Of a stretch of DNA of 64,000 nucleotides, positions 9,658 to 17,718 are shown piece after piece. The notes below the pieces were generated by a model. The model was not told where the DNA came from. It ran no database searches and was given only the letters and a program-made list of their open reading frames with translations. The stretch's first letter is position 1; each line of letters begins with the position of its first letter. A program made the position numbers and the translations under genes. Source of the DNA: Desulfamplus sp964425195 (GTDB lineage Bacteria; Desulfobacterota; Desulfobacteria; Desulfobacterales; Desulfobacteraceae); assembly GCA_964425195.1 (NCBI GenBank), contig CAYRLG010000001.1:174977-238976 (forward strand), written 5' to 3'.

Positions 9658-11388
9658 ATGTCCCCTGTCAGACCTGTTAAGAAAAAAAAGTTTGGTGAAA
9701 TTGCAGTAGAACTTGGCTTTATGACAGATGAGCAGGTTAATAGCATCCTCTCTCGAAGAAGCATTACAAGACGAATGCTTGGACAGCTCTGTATTGAAGA
9801 GGGCTATTTGGATTATGAGATGCTTGCTCGTATTATTGCGGTGCAATATTCATGTAAATATGCCAATTTAGACGAGATGCAGCAGATTGACGATCTCAAT
9901 CTAATTGAGCTGTTTGATATCGATTTTATGGTAAAAAATAGGGTTATCCCGTTTCGTATTATAGAGCAGTTGTTTGAAATTGCAGTGGCAGACCCCTTAG
10001 ATTTTATGAGAGCGGCTGAAGATATCTCTTTTGCCACTGATCTTAATATCTCATTTGTAGTTGTCTCTGAAAAGAGACTTACTGAGTTTTTAAAAAATAT
10101 AGAGTCATCTCGAGATGTTCTCAATATTTCAGATGAGATGAGACTGCCCATTATAAGAGAGTCAGAAAAGGGAGAGTATGAAGTATCAGTTGAAAGGATA
10201 AGTGCAGAAGAGAGTCCTGTTGTAAAACTTATTGACTCTACAATTCTTGATGCTATCAACAAAAAAGCAAGTGATATCCATCTTGAATCTTCTGATAAAG
10301 GCTTAATTATAAGATACCGTATTGATGGAATGCTATATCAAGCAGCAGAGCCTCTTGAGCTTAAAAATCAAAATGCAATTGTATCACGACTTAAAGTTAT
10401 GTCTGAGCTTGATATTTCAGAAAAAAGGGTGCCTCAAGATGGTCGATTTAAGCTTAAGGTAAAGGGGCGGTTTGTCGATTTTCGTATCTCTATTCTTCCA
10501 TCAATTTTTGGAGAAAATGCTGTTATAAGGATTCTTGATCAAGAGAGGATGACCCCAGTACGAAGCTCTCTATCTCTTGGTGATATGGATATTCCTGAAA
10601 AAGAGTTGACAAGACTTAGACGCCAGATAAAGGCTCCTTATGGTATGTTTCTGATGACAGGACCTACAGGTAGTGGAAAGACTACAACTCTATACAGAGC
10701 ACTTTCTGAAGTCAACGAAAGTTCGATAAAAGTTATTACCATAGAGGATCCTGTTGAGTATCAGATTCCGGGGATTACTCAAATTGCAGTTAATCAAAAA
10801 AAGGGGCTGACTTTTTCACAGGGGTTGAGGTCTATATTACGCCATGATCCTGATAAGATATTGGTAGGAGAGATAAGAGATGCTGAAACTGCTGCAATTG
10901 CAATTCAATCTGCACTAACTGGTCATCAGGTCTTTACAACTGTTCATGCAAATAGCACATTTGATGTTCTTCACCGTTTCATGCACTTAGGTATTGATGT
11001 ATTTAACTTAGTTGCCGCTTTAAACTGCATCGTAGCTCAAAGATTGATACGCATTCTATGTTCATGTAAAAAAGAGGTTCAGATATCTGAAACAGTTATG
11101 GTTGAGTCTGGTCTTGAACTTCAACAGTGGTTAAATACAACTTTTTATGCTCCTTCTGGCTGTCCTCGTTGCAATGGAACAGGCTTTAGTGGGAGAAAGG
11201 CGATATTGGAACTTTTAGAGTTAGACTCTAACCTAAAGGAGATGATTTTAGAGAAGGCAAGTATCTCGCAGCTTAAAAAATATGCTATTGAAAGAGGTGT
11301 TCTCTTTTTACGAGATGCTGCTCTTTATGAAGTAAAACATGGGAAAACCAGCTTGGATGAGGCAAATAGAGTTACTTTTATAGAGTAA
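9658..11388 (+). CDS. gspE: Type II secretion/type IV pilus assembly ATPase (GspE/PilB-like)
   Basis: The 576-residue cytoplasmic hexameric ATPase drives pseudopilus or pilus assembly. The N-terminal MshEN-type domain covers about residues 10-150; this fold binds c-di-GMP in some relatives. The catalytic domain carries Walker A at about 335-343 (GPTGSGKTT), an Asp-box region IEDPVEYQIPG, Walker B around 397-412 (HDPDKILVGEIRDAET) and a His-box (LTGHQVFTTVHAN). A four-cysteine zinc element (CSCKK near 467, CPRCNGTG near 502) is typical of GspE. It is the first gene of an operon with PilM/N/O/P-like proteins, a secretin and pseudopilins. The matching GspF is 50 kb downstream at 61837. Confidence 0.95.
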   Translation: MSPVRPVKKKKFGEIAVELGFMTDEQVNSILSRRSITRRMLGQLCIEEGYLDYEMLARIIAVQYSCKYANLDEMQQIDDLNLIELFDIDFMVKNRVIPFRIIEQLFEIAVADPLDFMRAAEDISFATDLNISFVVVSEKRLTEFLKNIESSRDVLNISDEMRLPIIRESEKGEYEVSVERISAEESPVVKLIDSTILDAINKKASDIHLESSDKGLIIRYRIDGMLYQAAEPLELKNQNAIVSRLKVMSELDISEKRVPQDGRFKLKVKGRFVDFRISILPSIFGENAVIRILDQERMTPVRSSLSLGDMDIPEKELTRLRRQIKAPYGMFLMTGPTGSGKTTTLYRALSEVNESSIKVITIEDPVEYQIPGITQIAVNQKKGLTFSQGLRSILRHDPDKILVGEIRDAETAAIAIQSALTGHQVFTTVHANSTFDVLHRFMHLGIDVFNLVAALNCIVAQRLIRILCSCKKEVQISETVMVESGLELQQWLNTTFYAPSGCPRCNGTGFSGRKAILELLELDSNLKEMILEKASISQLKKYAIERGVLFLRDAALYEVKHGKTSLDEANRVTFIE

Positions 11389-11392
11389 CAAA

Positions 11393-12355
11393 ATGAGGAT
11401 TTACTTTATGTTCTTCAAAAAATCAAATAGCGAAGTCTCAGGTCTTGAAATAAATAGCAGTTCTATTCGTTTTATAACAATTACACTAAAGGGTAGAAGC
11501 TGGTATCTGTCGAACGAGTTAGAGATTGAATTACCTGATAATGTTGTTAAGCCAAGCTTTAATAAAAAAAATATTCAAAATCAGGAGATATTTCAAGAAA
11601 TCTTACAGCAGTTAAGAAAAAAGCTAAAGGTAGGCATTAGCTGTCCAGTTGGACTCTCTTTACCGAGTGAATCTGTAAAACTTGTTGTCAAATCATTTCC
11701 AAAGCTGCCAGAAGATGAACAAAATATAAAAAATATGGTTTTATGGAGTCTTGGAAAATCATCAATGATAACTGCTGATAGTGTTGAAGTAAAATGGTCT
11801 CTGTTCAAAGATACCAAAGGTGTAGCAGATATGCCATCCGCAGCGTTATCTAATGTGTTAGTAGCAGGGGTCGCATCTAAATCCGTTTTAAATGAGTACG
11901 TTGATTCTATTCAAAAAGAGCTATTTATACCACAATCTGTATGCTCTTATGATCTTAACTTATTTAATTTTTATGCCTCTGCTATATCTGAAACCGGAAC
12001 CGTTGCATGGCTTGGTATATTTTCTGACAGTATCTCTTTGTTTGTATTTAAAGATGCTGTTCCTCAATTCTATAAAAATCTAAGGAAAAACCTTATCTCT
12101 CAAAACGATGCTGACAATATTGATATGCTCATTCAGTATTGTATGGATGAGAACCCTGATTTAACAATTGAGAAATACTATTTAAGTGCTGCCTATCCCC
12201 CATCTGACAACAGGCTATCTAACACAATCTTTAATGCTGCTGAATGCCAATGGCTATTGCCATCTGATCTTATATCTATAAATTCAAACGATCAAACCAG
12301 TTGCTGTCAATACGCTTCAGCCTTTGGTGCAGCATGGAGCACTCTTGCTGTATGA
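11393..12355 (+). CDS. PilM/GspL-type actin-like assembly protein
   Basis: The product has 320 residues from ATG 11393, or 315 from ATG 11408 (MFFKKSN), which is equally plausible. The fold signature is that of PilM/GspL cytoplasmic actin-like ATPases: an N-terminal SGLEINSSSIRFITI strand pair, a central VGLSLPSESVKLVVKSFPKL segment, and DLNLFNFYAS before a second subdomain. In pilus and type II systems this protein bridges the assembly ATPase to the inner-membrane PilN/PilO pair, and its gene position (ATPase, then PilM, N, O, P, secretin) matches. The nucleotide-binding residues are less obvious than in classical PilM, so GspL-like is an alternative. The 3' end overlaps the next gene by ATGA. 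Confidence 0.75.
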   Translation: MRIYFMFFKKSNSEVSGLEINSSSIRFITITLKGRSWYLSNELEIELPDNVVKPSFNKKNIQNQEIFQEILQQLRKKLKVGISCPVGLSLPSESVKLVVKSFPKLPEDEQNIKNMVLWSLGKSSMITADSVEVKWSLFKDTKGVADMPSAALSNVLVAGVASKSVLNEYVDSIQKELFIPQSVCSYDLNLFNFYASAISETGTVAWLGIFSDSISLFVFKDAVPQFYKNLRKNLISQNDADNIDMLIQYCMDENPDLTIEKYYLSAAYPPSDNRLSNTIFNAAECQWLLPSDLISINSNDQTSCCQYASAFGAAWSTLAV

Positions 12356-12957
12356 AACCTATCTATATAAATTTTTTGACAACAGAAGAGAGGAGCAGTA
12401 AAAAAGTTATAGTATTGCTATTAGCTGTTTTGAGTTGTGCAGTTTATCTGATATGCGACACTACTTACCTCTTTTATAAACAAAAAAAAGCTATTGAGCA
12501 GTACCGCATAAAAATAGAGACTCACTCTTTAGAGGTTAAAACAGAGATCATAAAAAGTAGAACTGGAAACTCAAAGGAGCATGATGAAAAACTAAGTATT
12601 AATATTAAAAAATTCTCTCCGTCTGAAATTGAAGAGATTAAAGCTGATATTGGTTTCTTAGACGTATTACTTAAAGATAGTCTCTTTCCATGGATTGATA
12701 TTTTAAACAGATTGGAACTCTCTATTGATGATGGTCTCATATTTACTAATATAGATATTGACAAAGAGACCCAAAAAATTTCTCTTAAAGGTAGAGCTGA
12801 CTCTGCAGAAAATCTCTCACTATTTATAAAGGCAATATCATCAGAAAGGCTATTTTTATTAAATTCACTAAGTCAGGAGTCTAAGCAAGATAGTGCGATA
12901 AACTTTGATATGGGAGTTAGCATAAAATTGGTTGATTTAGATAAGAGAGCAAGATAA
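12352..12957 (+). CDS. PilN-like inner-membrane assembly protein
   Basis: The chosen ATG at 12352 overlaps the preceding stop in the ATGA pattern; the frame is open further upstream but inside the PilM-like gene. The 201-residue product has a short cytoplasmic start (MKPIYINFLTTEERSSKK, similar to the PilN INLLP segment), one membrane helix at about 18-40, a periplasmic coiled-coil-like stretch, and a ferredoxin-like C-terminal domain (GLIFTNIDIDKETQKISLKG) as in PilN/GspL. It most likely pairs with the next protein to form the PilN-PilO type heterodimer of the alignment complex. Confidence 0.75.
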   Translation: MKPIYINFLTTEERSSKKVIVLLLAVLSCAVYLICDTTYLFYKQKKAIEQYRIKIETHSLEVKTEIIKSRTGNSKEHDEKLSINIKKFSPSEIEEIKADIGFLDVLLKDSLFPWIDILNRLELSIDDGLIFTNIDIDKETQKISLKGRADSAENLSLFIKAISSERLFLLNSLSQESKQDSAINFDMGVSIKLVDLDKRAR

Positions 12958-13475
12958 TGAATCGTTATGCTTGTAAAATAGTTATTATTTTAAGTCTGCT
13001 TTTAATATGCAGCACCCTTATATTTAGGTTTACAACTATTTTAAATCAGACAGAGGAGCTTGAAAAGTTAAATTTTACCTACTTACAAGCTCGAACTAAA
13101 GTAGAACCAGATTCAAAACTGCACAATTTAGTATATAAAGCACAACAAGATTTAAAGTTTGTGGTAGAGAGTTTGCCAGCTTTTGATAAATTTCCATATA
13201 TTGTAAGAGATATAGTCGAGCTTATCCAAAAAAGTGGATTAAACTCATCTGGACTTATTTTTAAACCTATCAAAACTCCAAAACTTAATATTTGGCAATA
13301 TGATTCCCAATTTTCGGTAAAAGGGAGCTATGCTGATATAAAATCTTTTATATCAGATTTTCAGATACTATCTGGAATTAATACGATCGGAAAAGTATCA
13401 CTTGCTTCAAAACCAGATATAGAAGGTGAAGTCAACCTTGATATTACTATTTCAGTATATTGCAGAGGCGATTAA
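12957..13475 (+). CDS. PilO/GspM-like inner-membrane assembly protein
   Basis: The 172-residue protein begins at an ATG overlapping the preceding TAA (TAATG). It has a single N-terminal membrane helix (IVIILSLLLICSTLIF, about 8-23), a short helical stalk with Glu/Lys heptads, and a compact periplasmic alpha/beta domain in which NIWQYDSQFSVKGSYADIKSF resembles the PilO domain strand-helix unit. Length and topology fit PilO (usually about 190-210 residues) or GspM. It is assigned mainly from operon position plus topology; direct sequence similarity is weak to my eye. Confidence 0.7.
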   Translation: MNRYACKIVIILSLLLICSTLIFRFTTILNQTEELEKLNFTYLQARTKVEPDSKLHNLVYKAQQDLKFVVESLPAFDKFPYIVRDIVELIQKSGLNSSGLIFKPIKTPKLNIWQYDSQFSVKGSYADIKSFISDFQILSGINTIGKVSLASKPDIEGEVNLDITISVYCRGD

Positions 13476-13477
13476 AT

Positions 13478-14128
13478 ATGACTTTTAGTGATAAAAATCG
13501 CAAAAAAATATTTCTATGCTCTCTTGTTCTCTTTTTTATCTCTCTTATCTATCGGATTTTAAATCCATTTACCCAACCCACAGTTAAGGAGCTGACTTAT
13601 AAGGGTAAGAACTCTCTCTCTGGTAACGTTATTACTTCTGAACAAGATGCAGAGATTTCAGAGCTTAAGCTACACTATAAAGAGCTTTTTTATACTAAAG
13701 AGGCTCTTCCAAAATCTCAAGAGACAAAAGACTTATTTTATAAACAACCGCCATATATTGAAATTGGTGAAGATGAGAATGAGCCTGAAGTTGAAGTGGA
13801 GATAGCTGAGTCTGCTACATCTACAGAGGATGTAGTTGAAGTAGAGTCTGAAGAAGATGTAAAAAAAAGAGAAAAAGATGTAGCTCTATCTGGTATTGTA
13901 GAAGAGTTATTGCATCTTAAGGTGATAGGTGCATCTAAAACAGAAAGAAAGCTATCATTTTTTATTAAAGATGGTAATGATCTATTGGTAATTAGCAGGG
14001 GAGATAAGGTTAAAGGGAGATATCCTATAACTGACTTGACACAGGACTATATTCTTATAAAAATTCCTGAATTTAATGAAGATGTAAGAATAAACCTGAA
14101 GGATTTCAATGGAAACAGATATTTTTAA
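13478..14128 (+). CDS. PilP/GspC-like periplasmic linker protein
   Basis: From ATG 13478 the product is 216 residues; an upstream start in the same frame overlaps the previous gene by 16 bp. It has an N-terminal membrane helix (IFLCSLVLFFISLIY), an acidic low-complexity linker at about 95-135 rich in Glu/Val, and a small beta domain from about 140 (LSGIVEELLHLKVIGASK ... DDLLVISRGDKVKG-like) that resembles the homology region of GspC/PilP. Such proteins connect the inner-membrane platform to the secretin. The gene's 3' end overlaps the start of the secretin gene by 20 bp, a usual pilP-pilQ arrangement. Confidence 0.7.
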   Translation: MTFSDKNRKKIFLCSLVLFFISLIYRILNPFTQPTVKELTYKGKNSLSGNVITSEQDAEISELKLHYKELFYTKEALPKSQETKDLFYKQPPYIEIGEDENEPEVEVEIAESATSTEDVVEVESEEDVKKREKDVALSGIVEELLHLKVIGASKTERKLSFFIKDGNDLLVISRGDKVKGRYPITDLTQDYILIKIPEFNEDVRINLKDFNGNRYF

Positions 14129-16016
14129 GGTGCAACGGTTAGAAGAAGCATTTAAAGAGTTAAAAGAATATAACTCTTTGGGAGCAGCAGTTTTAACTGC
14201 TATAGTGATAATGTCTATATTTCTTATATTACAAGGATGTATGGGCACAAAACCATCACCCATGCCCGAAAATTGTATCCATATAGATAGTGTAAGTACA
14301 GAAGAGCGAATTGCCTGCTATCAGGAGCAACTTCAAAACGCCCCTAAGTCCCAAAGGGCTGGGATTGAGCTTTCGCTCAAAAAAGAGCAATATACACTCT
14401 CTATGATCTATTTAGAAAGAGGTAGTGCACTGCTTCAAAAAAATGAGTTTAAGATGGCAATGGATGCCTTTAGGCAGAGTGCAGCATGGTTTCCAGACAA
14501 TCGGCGTGCCTTTCAGTTGCTACAGGAGGCTGAAAATCGTCAGAATTCATTTGAATTGACAGAACTTGCAATGCAAATGGTTGAAGAGAAGAGCTTTTTA
14601 AAAGCAAAGAAACTTCTGCAAGAGGCTCTTTTACTTTACTCTGATAATGAGAGAGCTTCAAAATTAATGGAGCAATTCAAGGATAGTGCACTTAATAGGT
14701 CTGAGTATGGTATTATTCTTGAGTCTAATGAGCCTTTTTCTTTGCGATTTAAGGAGACACCTATTGAAGATGTGTTTGATATAATCTCAAGATTGACAAA
14801 TGTAAATTTTGTTTTTGACAAAGATGTCCGACAACAGAATGTTACTATGTTTGTAAAAGATATTAAGGCATCAGATTTTTTTGAAATGATGCTTAAAACT
14901 AATAATCTTGCTGCAAAACAGGCAGACAAAAGAACATTAATGATCTATCCTGATACACCTCAGAAAGCTCAAGAGTACCAAGACCTTAAGGTGAAAACCT
15001 TTTACCTATCATATATGAAGGCAAAGGATGCCTTGCCAGTTATATCAAAAGTGCTTAAAATAAAAGATATTATTGCAAATGAAGAGACAAATACAGTCAC
15101 AGTTAGAGATACAGATGCAGCAATTGAGGTAATATCCAAACTGATACAGTCAAATGATCTTCCTCCTTCTGAAGTTATTTTGAATGTAGAGATGCTTGAA
15201 GTTAGTAGCACTTTTCAGGAGAAACTTGGTTTTTCATTTTCAGATTCTATAACATTTGGCATAAGTGATACAAGTTCAGGCATCAACTCTTCTGAAAATT
15301 TTAGAATTGCAGGTTTTGGTTCTATCCACGATCTTGCTCGCATCTCTGATAAAGAGGCATATCTTTCAATTCCTACTGTAACACTAAGTCTTTTAAAACA
15401 GGATGCTGATACCCGTATTCTTGCAAGACCAACTTTGAGGGTAAGTCATAAACAGAAAGCAACGATTCTTATTGGAGAGCGTATTCCGTTACGATCTAAC
15501 AGAAGAACGGAGAGCGATGGTACTGTAACTTATGACTATCAGTACCAAGATGTGGGTATTAAACTTGTAGCAACTCCAAGCGTAAACCGTAAAGATGAGA
15601 TATTGATGACCCTTAATTTAGAGCTAAGTTCACTTGGAAACAATGTGGGAACAGTTGACGATCCGCAGTATGCGATAAATACTCGTAGTGCAGATACAGT
15701 CTTGAATGTAAAAGATGGCAATACAGTTATAATTGGAGGTTTGACAAAAAAAGAGGATCGCTATGCACTAAAAAAGGTGCCTTTATTAGGAGATGTCCCT
15801 ATCATTAAAAAACTTTTTACCAACAACAACACAGAAGATAGTGGCACAGATCTTTTAATCACAATTACTCCAGTTATTATCTCATCAGCTCCAATACCAG
15901 ACGAAAAGAGCAGTACATTTTGGTCTGGTAATTGGCAGCGTATCCATACGGGTGAGCCTTTTATAAAACAAATGGAGCAACATTACATTGAGCTACCCGC
16001 TAAACTTAACAAGTAA
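14109..16016 (+). CDS. Secretin (GspD/PilQ family) with N-terminal TPR region
   Basis: The 635-residue protein would form the outer-membrane ring of the secretion/pilus system. A hydrophobic segment at about 25-45 ends in LILQGC, which could serve as a lipoprotein signal, although it is set back from the start. Residues about 75-200 are TPR-like helices (YLERGSALLQKNEFKMAMDA). An N-domain (FSLRFKETPIEDVFDIISRL) and KH-like N domains follow, then the secretin core ending in the family signature VPLLGDVPIIKKLF and TDLLITITPVII. The TPR plus secretin layout is common in deltaproteobacterial type IV-like systems. Its 3' end overlaps the next pseudopilin's proposed TTG start. Confidence 0.93.
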   Translation: METDIFKVQRLEEAFKELKEYNSLGAAVLTAIVIMSIFLILQGCMGTKPSPMPENCIHIDSVSTEERIACYQEQLQNAPKSQRAGIELSLKKEQYTLSMIYLERGSALLQKNEFKMAMDAFRQSAAWFPDNRRAFQLLQEAENRQNSFELTELAMQMVEEKSFLKAKKLLQEALLLYSDNERASKLMEQFKDSALNRSEYGIILESNEPFSLRFKETPIEDVFDIISRLTNVNFVFDKDVRQQNVTMFVKDIKASDFFEMMLKTNNLAAKQADKRTLMIYPDTPQKAQEYQDLKVKTFYLSYMKAKDALPVISKVLKIKDIIANEETNTVTVRDTDAAIEVISKLIQSNDLPPSEVILNVEMLEVSSTFQEKLGFSFSDSITFGISDTSSGINSSENFRIAGFGSIHDLARISDKEAYLSIPTVTLSLLKQDADTRILARPTLRVSHKQKATILIGERIPLRSNRRTESDGTVTYDYQYQDVGIKLVATPSVNRKDEILMTLNLELSSLGNNVGTVDDPQYAINTRSADTVLNVKDGNTVIIGGLTKKEDRYALKKVPLLGDVPIIKKLFTNNNTEDSGTDLLITITPVIISSAPIPDEKSSTFWSGNWQRIHTGEPFIKQMEQHYIELPAKLNK

Positions 16017-16497
16017 ATTTATTAGCCAATGGTTATACATATCTCTTAACAGAAGAGGTGTAACCCTTATTGAGTTGATTGCCACCATGACAATAATATC
16101 CATACTTGCAGCTGGTATTATGCCACTTTCCAAAATGGCTTACAAAAGAACCAAAGAGATTGAACTTAAACAGGCTCTACGTACAATTCGTACAGCATTG
16201 GATAGATATAAAGTTGATGCAGATGAAAAAAAAATAGCTATCTCATTTAACTCCACAGGGTACCCAAAAAATCTTGAAGAGCTTGTTGATGGTGTACCAT
16301 CGCTTGTAGAGTCTGGAAAGAGAAGAAAGTATTTAAGGAGAGTTCCGAAAGATCCAATGACAGAGGAGGGAATATGGGGACTTCGATCTTACTCTGATGA
16401 TGCAGATTCCAATATTTGGGGAGGAGATGATGTTTATGATATATACTCTACAAGTGATAACAAGGCATTAGATGGTACACTATATAAAGATTGGTAA
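15988..16497 (+). CDS. Type II secretion/pilus pseudopilin (GspG-like)
   Basis: The 169-residue protein has a prepilin leader with an RRG/VTLIEL cleavage site (Gly before Val, Glu at +5) near residue 24, followed by the hydrophobic helix IATMTIISILAAGIMPLSKM. The C-terminal domain has the GspG pattern: YPKNLEELV, LRRVPKDPMTEEGIWGL and a DDVYDIYS segment with acidic residues like the calcium-binding loop. No ATG is available upstream of the cleavage site in frame; the TTG at 15988, inside the end of the secretin gene, is the most reasonable start. It would be processed by a GspO/PilD peptidase that is not in this window. Confidence 0.85.
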   Translation: MSYPLNLTSKFISQWLYISLNRRGVTLIELIATMTIISILAAGIMPLSKMAYKRTKEIELKQALRTIRTALDRYKVDADEKKIAISFNSTGYPKNLEELVDGVPSLVESGKRRKYLRRVPKDPMTEEGIWGLRSYSDDADSNIWGGDDVYDIYSTSDNKALDGTLYKDW

Positions 16498-16504
16498 ATA
16501 CTAA

Positions 16505-16948
16505 ATGTTAGTAAATACTACAAAGAGCTATGTTATGAGTATAATCCTCTTTTGGAAAGGTAAAACAGCAGAAGGGGGATTTACCCTTATAGAGATGCTT
16601 ACTGTCATTTCAATAATGGGTATTTTGATGTCAATTGCAATGCCAAGTTATCAAAAGTATATAATTAGAGGCAAGGAGGCATCTTTAAAAAATAGCCTCT
16701 TTGTTTTAAGAGATGTTATTGATCAGTACTATGCAGATAATGGAGGCTATCCAGACTCTTTAGAATCGCTTGTGGAAAAACAATATATCCGTTCAGTTCC
16801 AGTTGATCCATTTACTGGCTCCAGTGATACCTGGATTTTAATGCCCGTACCTGCGGATTATGATGATACTACAACATCTGGTATTTTTGACGTTCACAGT
16901 GGAAGCAATAAGGTAAGCCTTAGCGGGGTGCCATACAATGAGTGGTAG
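16505..16948 (+). CDS. Major-type pseudopilin (GspG-like)
   Basis: A 147-residue prepilin with a canonical processing site EGG/FTLIEM (Glu at +5) and hydrophobic helix LTVISIMGILMSIAMPSYQKY, the typical GspG/PilA N-terminus. The globular part contains YYADNGGYPDSLESLV and VPVDPFTGSSDTW, shared with the two flanking pseudopilins, so the three probably arose by duplication. Starts at 16505 or 16535 both place a short basic leader before the cleavage site. It ends by overlapping the next gene by 11 bp. It is the best candidate for the main fibre subunit of this system. Confidence 0.88.
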   Translation: MLVNTTKSYVMSIILFWKGKTAEGGFTLIEMLTVISIMGILMSIAMPSYQKYIIRGKEASLKNSLFVLRDVIDQYYADNGGYPDSLESLVEKQYIRSVPVDPFTGSSDTWILMPVPADYDDTTTSGIFDVHSGSNKVSLSGVPYNEW

Positions 16949-17387
16949 TCGTGGATTTAGCTATCCTGCTGTATTGGCTCTTATCGTAGTAACTGGTATT
17001 GCAGTTACTACTGCCCAAAAATCTTGGACAACCATTATAAAGCAAGAAAAGGAGAGAGAGCTACTCTTTCGGGGAGATCAGATCCAAAAAGCTATTGCAT
17101 CATACTACAATGCTATGGAAGATATAAAAATATACCCATCTTCACTAAACGAACTTATAAAAGACCCAAGATTTCCTGTGCTTAAACGGCATTTAAGGAA
17201 AATCTACAGTGATCCAATGACCGGCAGTGATGAGTGGGGAGTTATATATACTCAAGGAGGTCGTATAAAGGGAGTCTTTAGTAAGGATTATAGAGAACCT
17301 ATAAAAAAAAATAATTTTGCCCCTGCCTATAGCCACTTTCAGGATAAAATGCACTATTCTGACTGGAAGTTTGTATATCAACCATAG
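16938..17387 (+). CDS. Atypical pseudopilin-like protein lacking Glu+5
   Basis: The 149-residue protein has an abbreviated prepilin-like start (MSGSRG/FSYPAVLALIVV) with Gly-Phe at the expected cleavage point. The glutamate at +5 found in nearly all pilins is replaced by alanine. After the hydrophobic helix come EKERELLFRGDQIQKAI, YPSSLNELI and YSDPMTGSDEW, matching the GspG-like neighbours. In GspK-type minor pseudopilins the +5 residue is also not Glu and the protein caps the tip. This one is much shorter than GspK, so a tip or initiator role is only inferred. It is the last gene of the operon. Confidence 0.75.
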   Translation: MSGSRGFSYPAVLALIVVTGIAVTTAQKSWTTIIKQEKERELLFRGDQIQKAIASYYNAMEDIKIYPSSLNELIKDPRFPVLKRHLRKIYSDPMTGSDEWGVIYTQGGRIKGVFSKDYREPIKKNNFAPAYSHFQDKMHYSDWKFVYQP

Positions 17388-17505
17388 TTTTATACTATAA
17401 ACGTTTCTCAAGGTTGCATATTTTTAACTATTAAAGATACAATAATATTTAAATATGACAGACACAATAAATGTACCCAATATAATATCTAAATACTTGA
17501 CCGTT

Positions 17506-17535
17506 TTGACAAATTCAAGTATGTGCATTTATAAG
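17506..17535 (+). promoter_or_regulatory. Candidate sigma-70 promoter for the polysaccharide locus
   Basis: TTGACA (17506-17511) and TATAAG (17530-17535) are separated by 18 bp in the only sizeable gap before the polysaccharide genes (17388-17718). Transcription would begin inside the inverted repeat at 17535-17568. Identified by eye only; the A+T richness of the region makes chance matches to the -10 box likely. Confidence 0.45.
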
Positions 17536-17568
17536 CCTTTTGAATTAAAAAAATGTAATTCAAAGGGC
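17535..17568. repeat. Inverted repeat overlapping candidate transcription start
   Basis: Left arm GCCTTTTGAATT (17535-17546) and right arm AATTCAAAGGGC (17557-17568) match at 11 of 12 positions, and the twelfth would be a G-U pair in RNA. The repeat starts at the end of the candidate -10 box, a position suited to a repressor operator. It could instead be a 5' stem protecting the transcript. No T-run follows, so it is not a terminator. Confidence 0.5.
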
Positions 17569-17660
17569 GGAGCTATATCTCTTCTTTAATAACCTGCTAT
17601 AAAAAACATACACCCCTTTAGCGTATAATCCCAGATACTTTCCAAATATAGGAAAAAATA

Positions 17661-17686
17661 TCCACAACTATCTTATATGTTGTGGA
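17661..17686. repeat. Perfect 8-bp inverted repeat in the leader of the polysaccharide locus
   Basis: TCCACAAC (17661-17668) and GTTGTGGA (17679-17686) are separated by 10 bp, one helical turn centre to centre of about 18 bp, as for a dimeric regulator. It lies 33 bp upstream of the chosen start of the first sugar gene. The alternative upstream start at 17677 would fall inside the repeat, which argues against it. Confidence 0.5.
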
Positions 17687-17718
17687 TGACTCTACTTATT
17701 CTATTGGAGATTCTGAAT

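Noticed and set aside
9813..10262. 149-codon minus-strand frame inside gspE
   Set aside because: It lies wholly within a well-identified gene, lacks an SD and encodes a Ser/Ile-rich product typical of antisense shadows.
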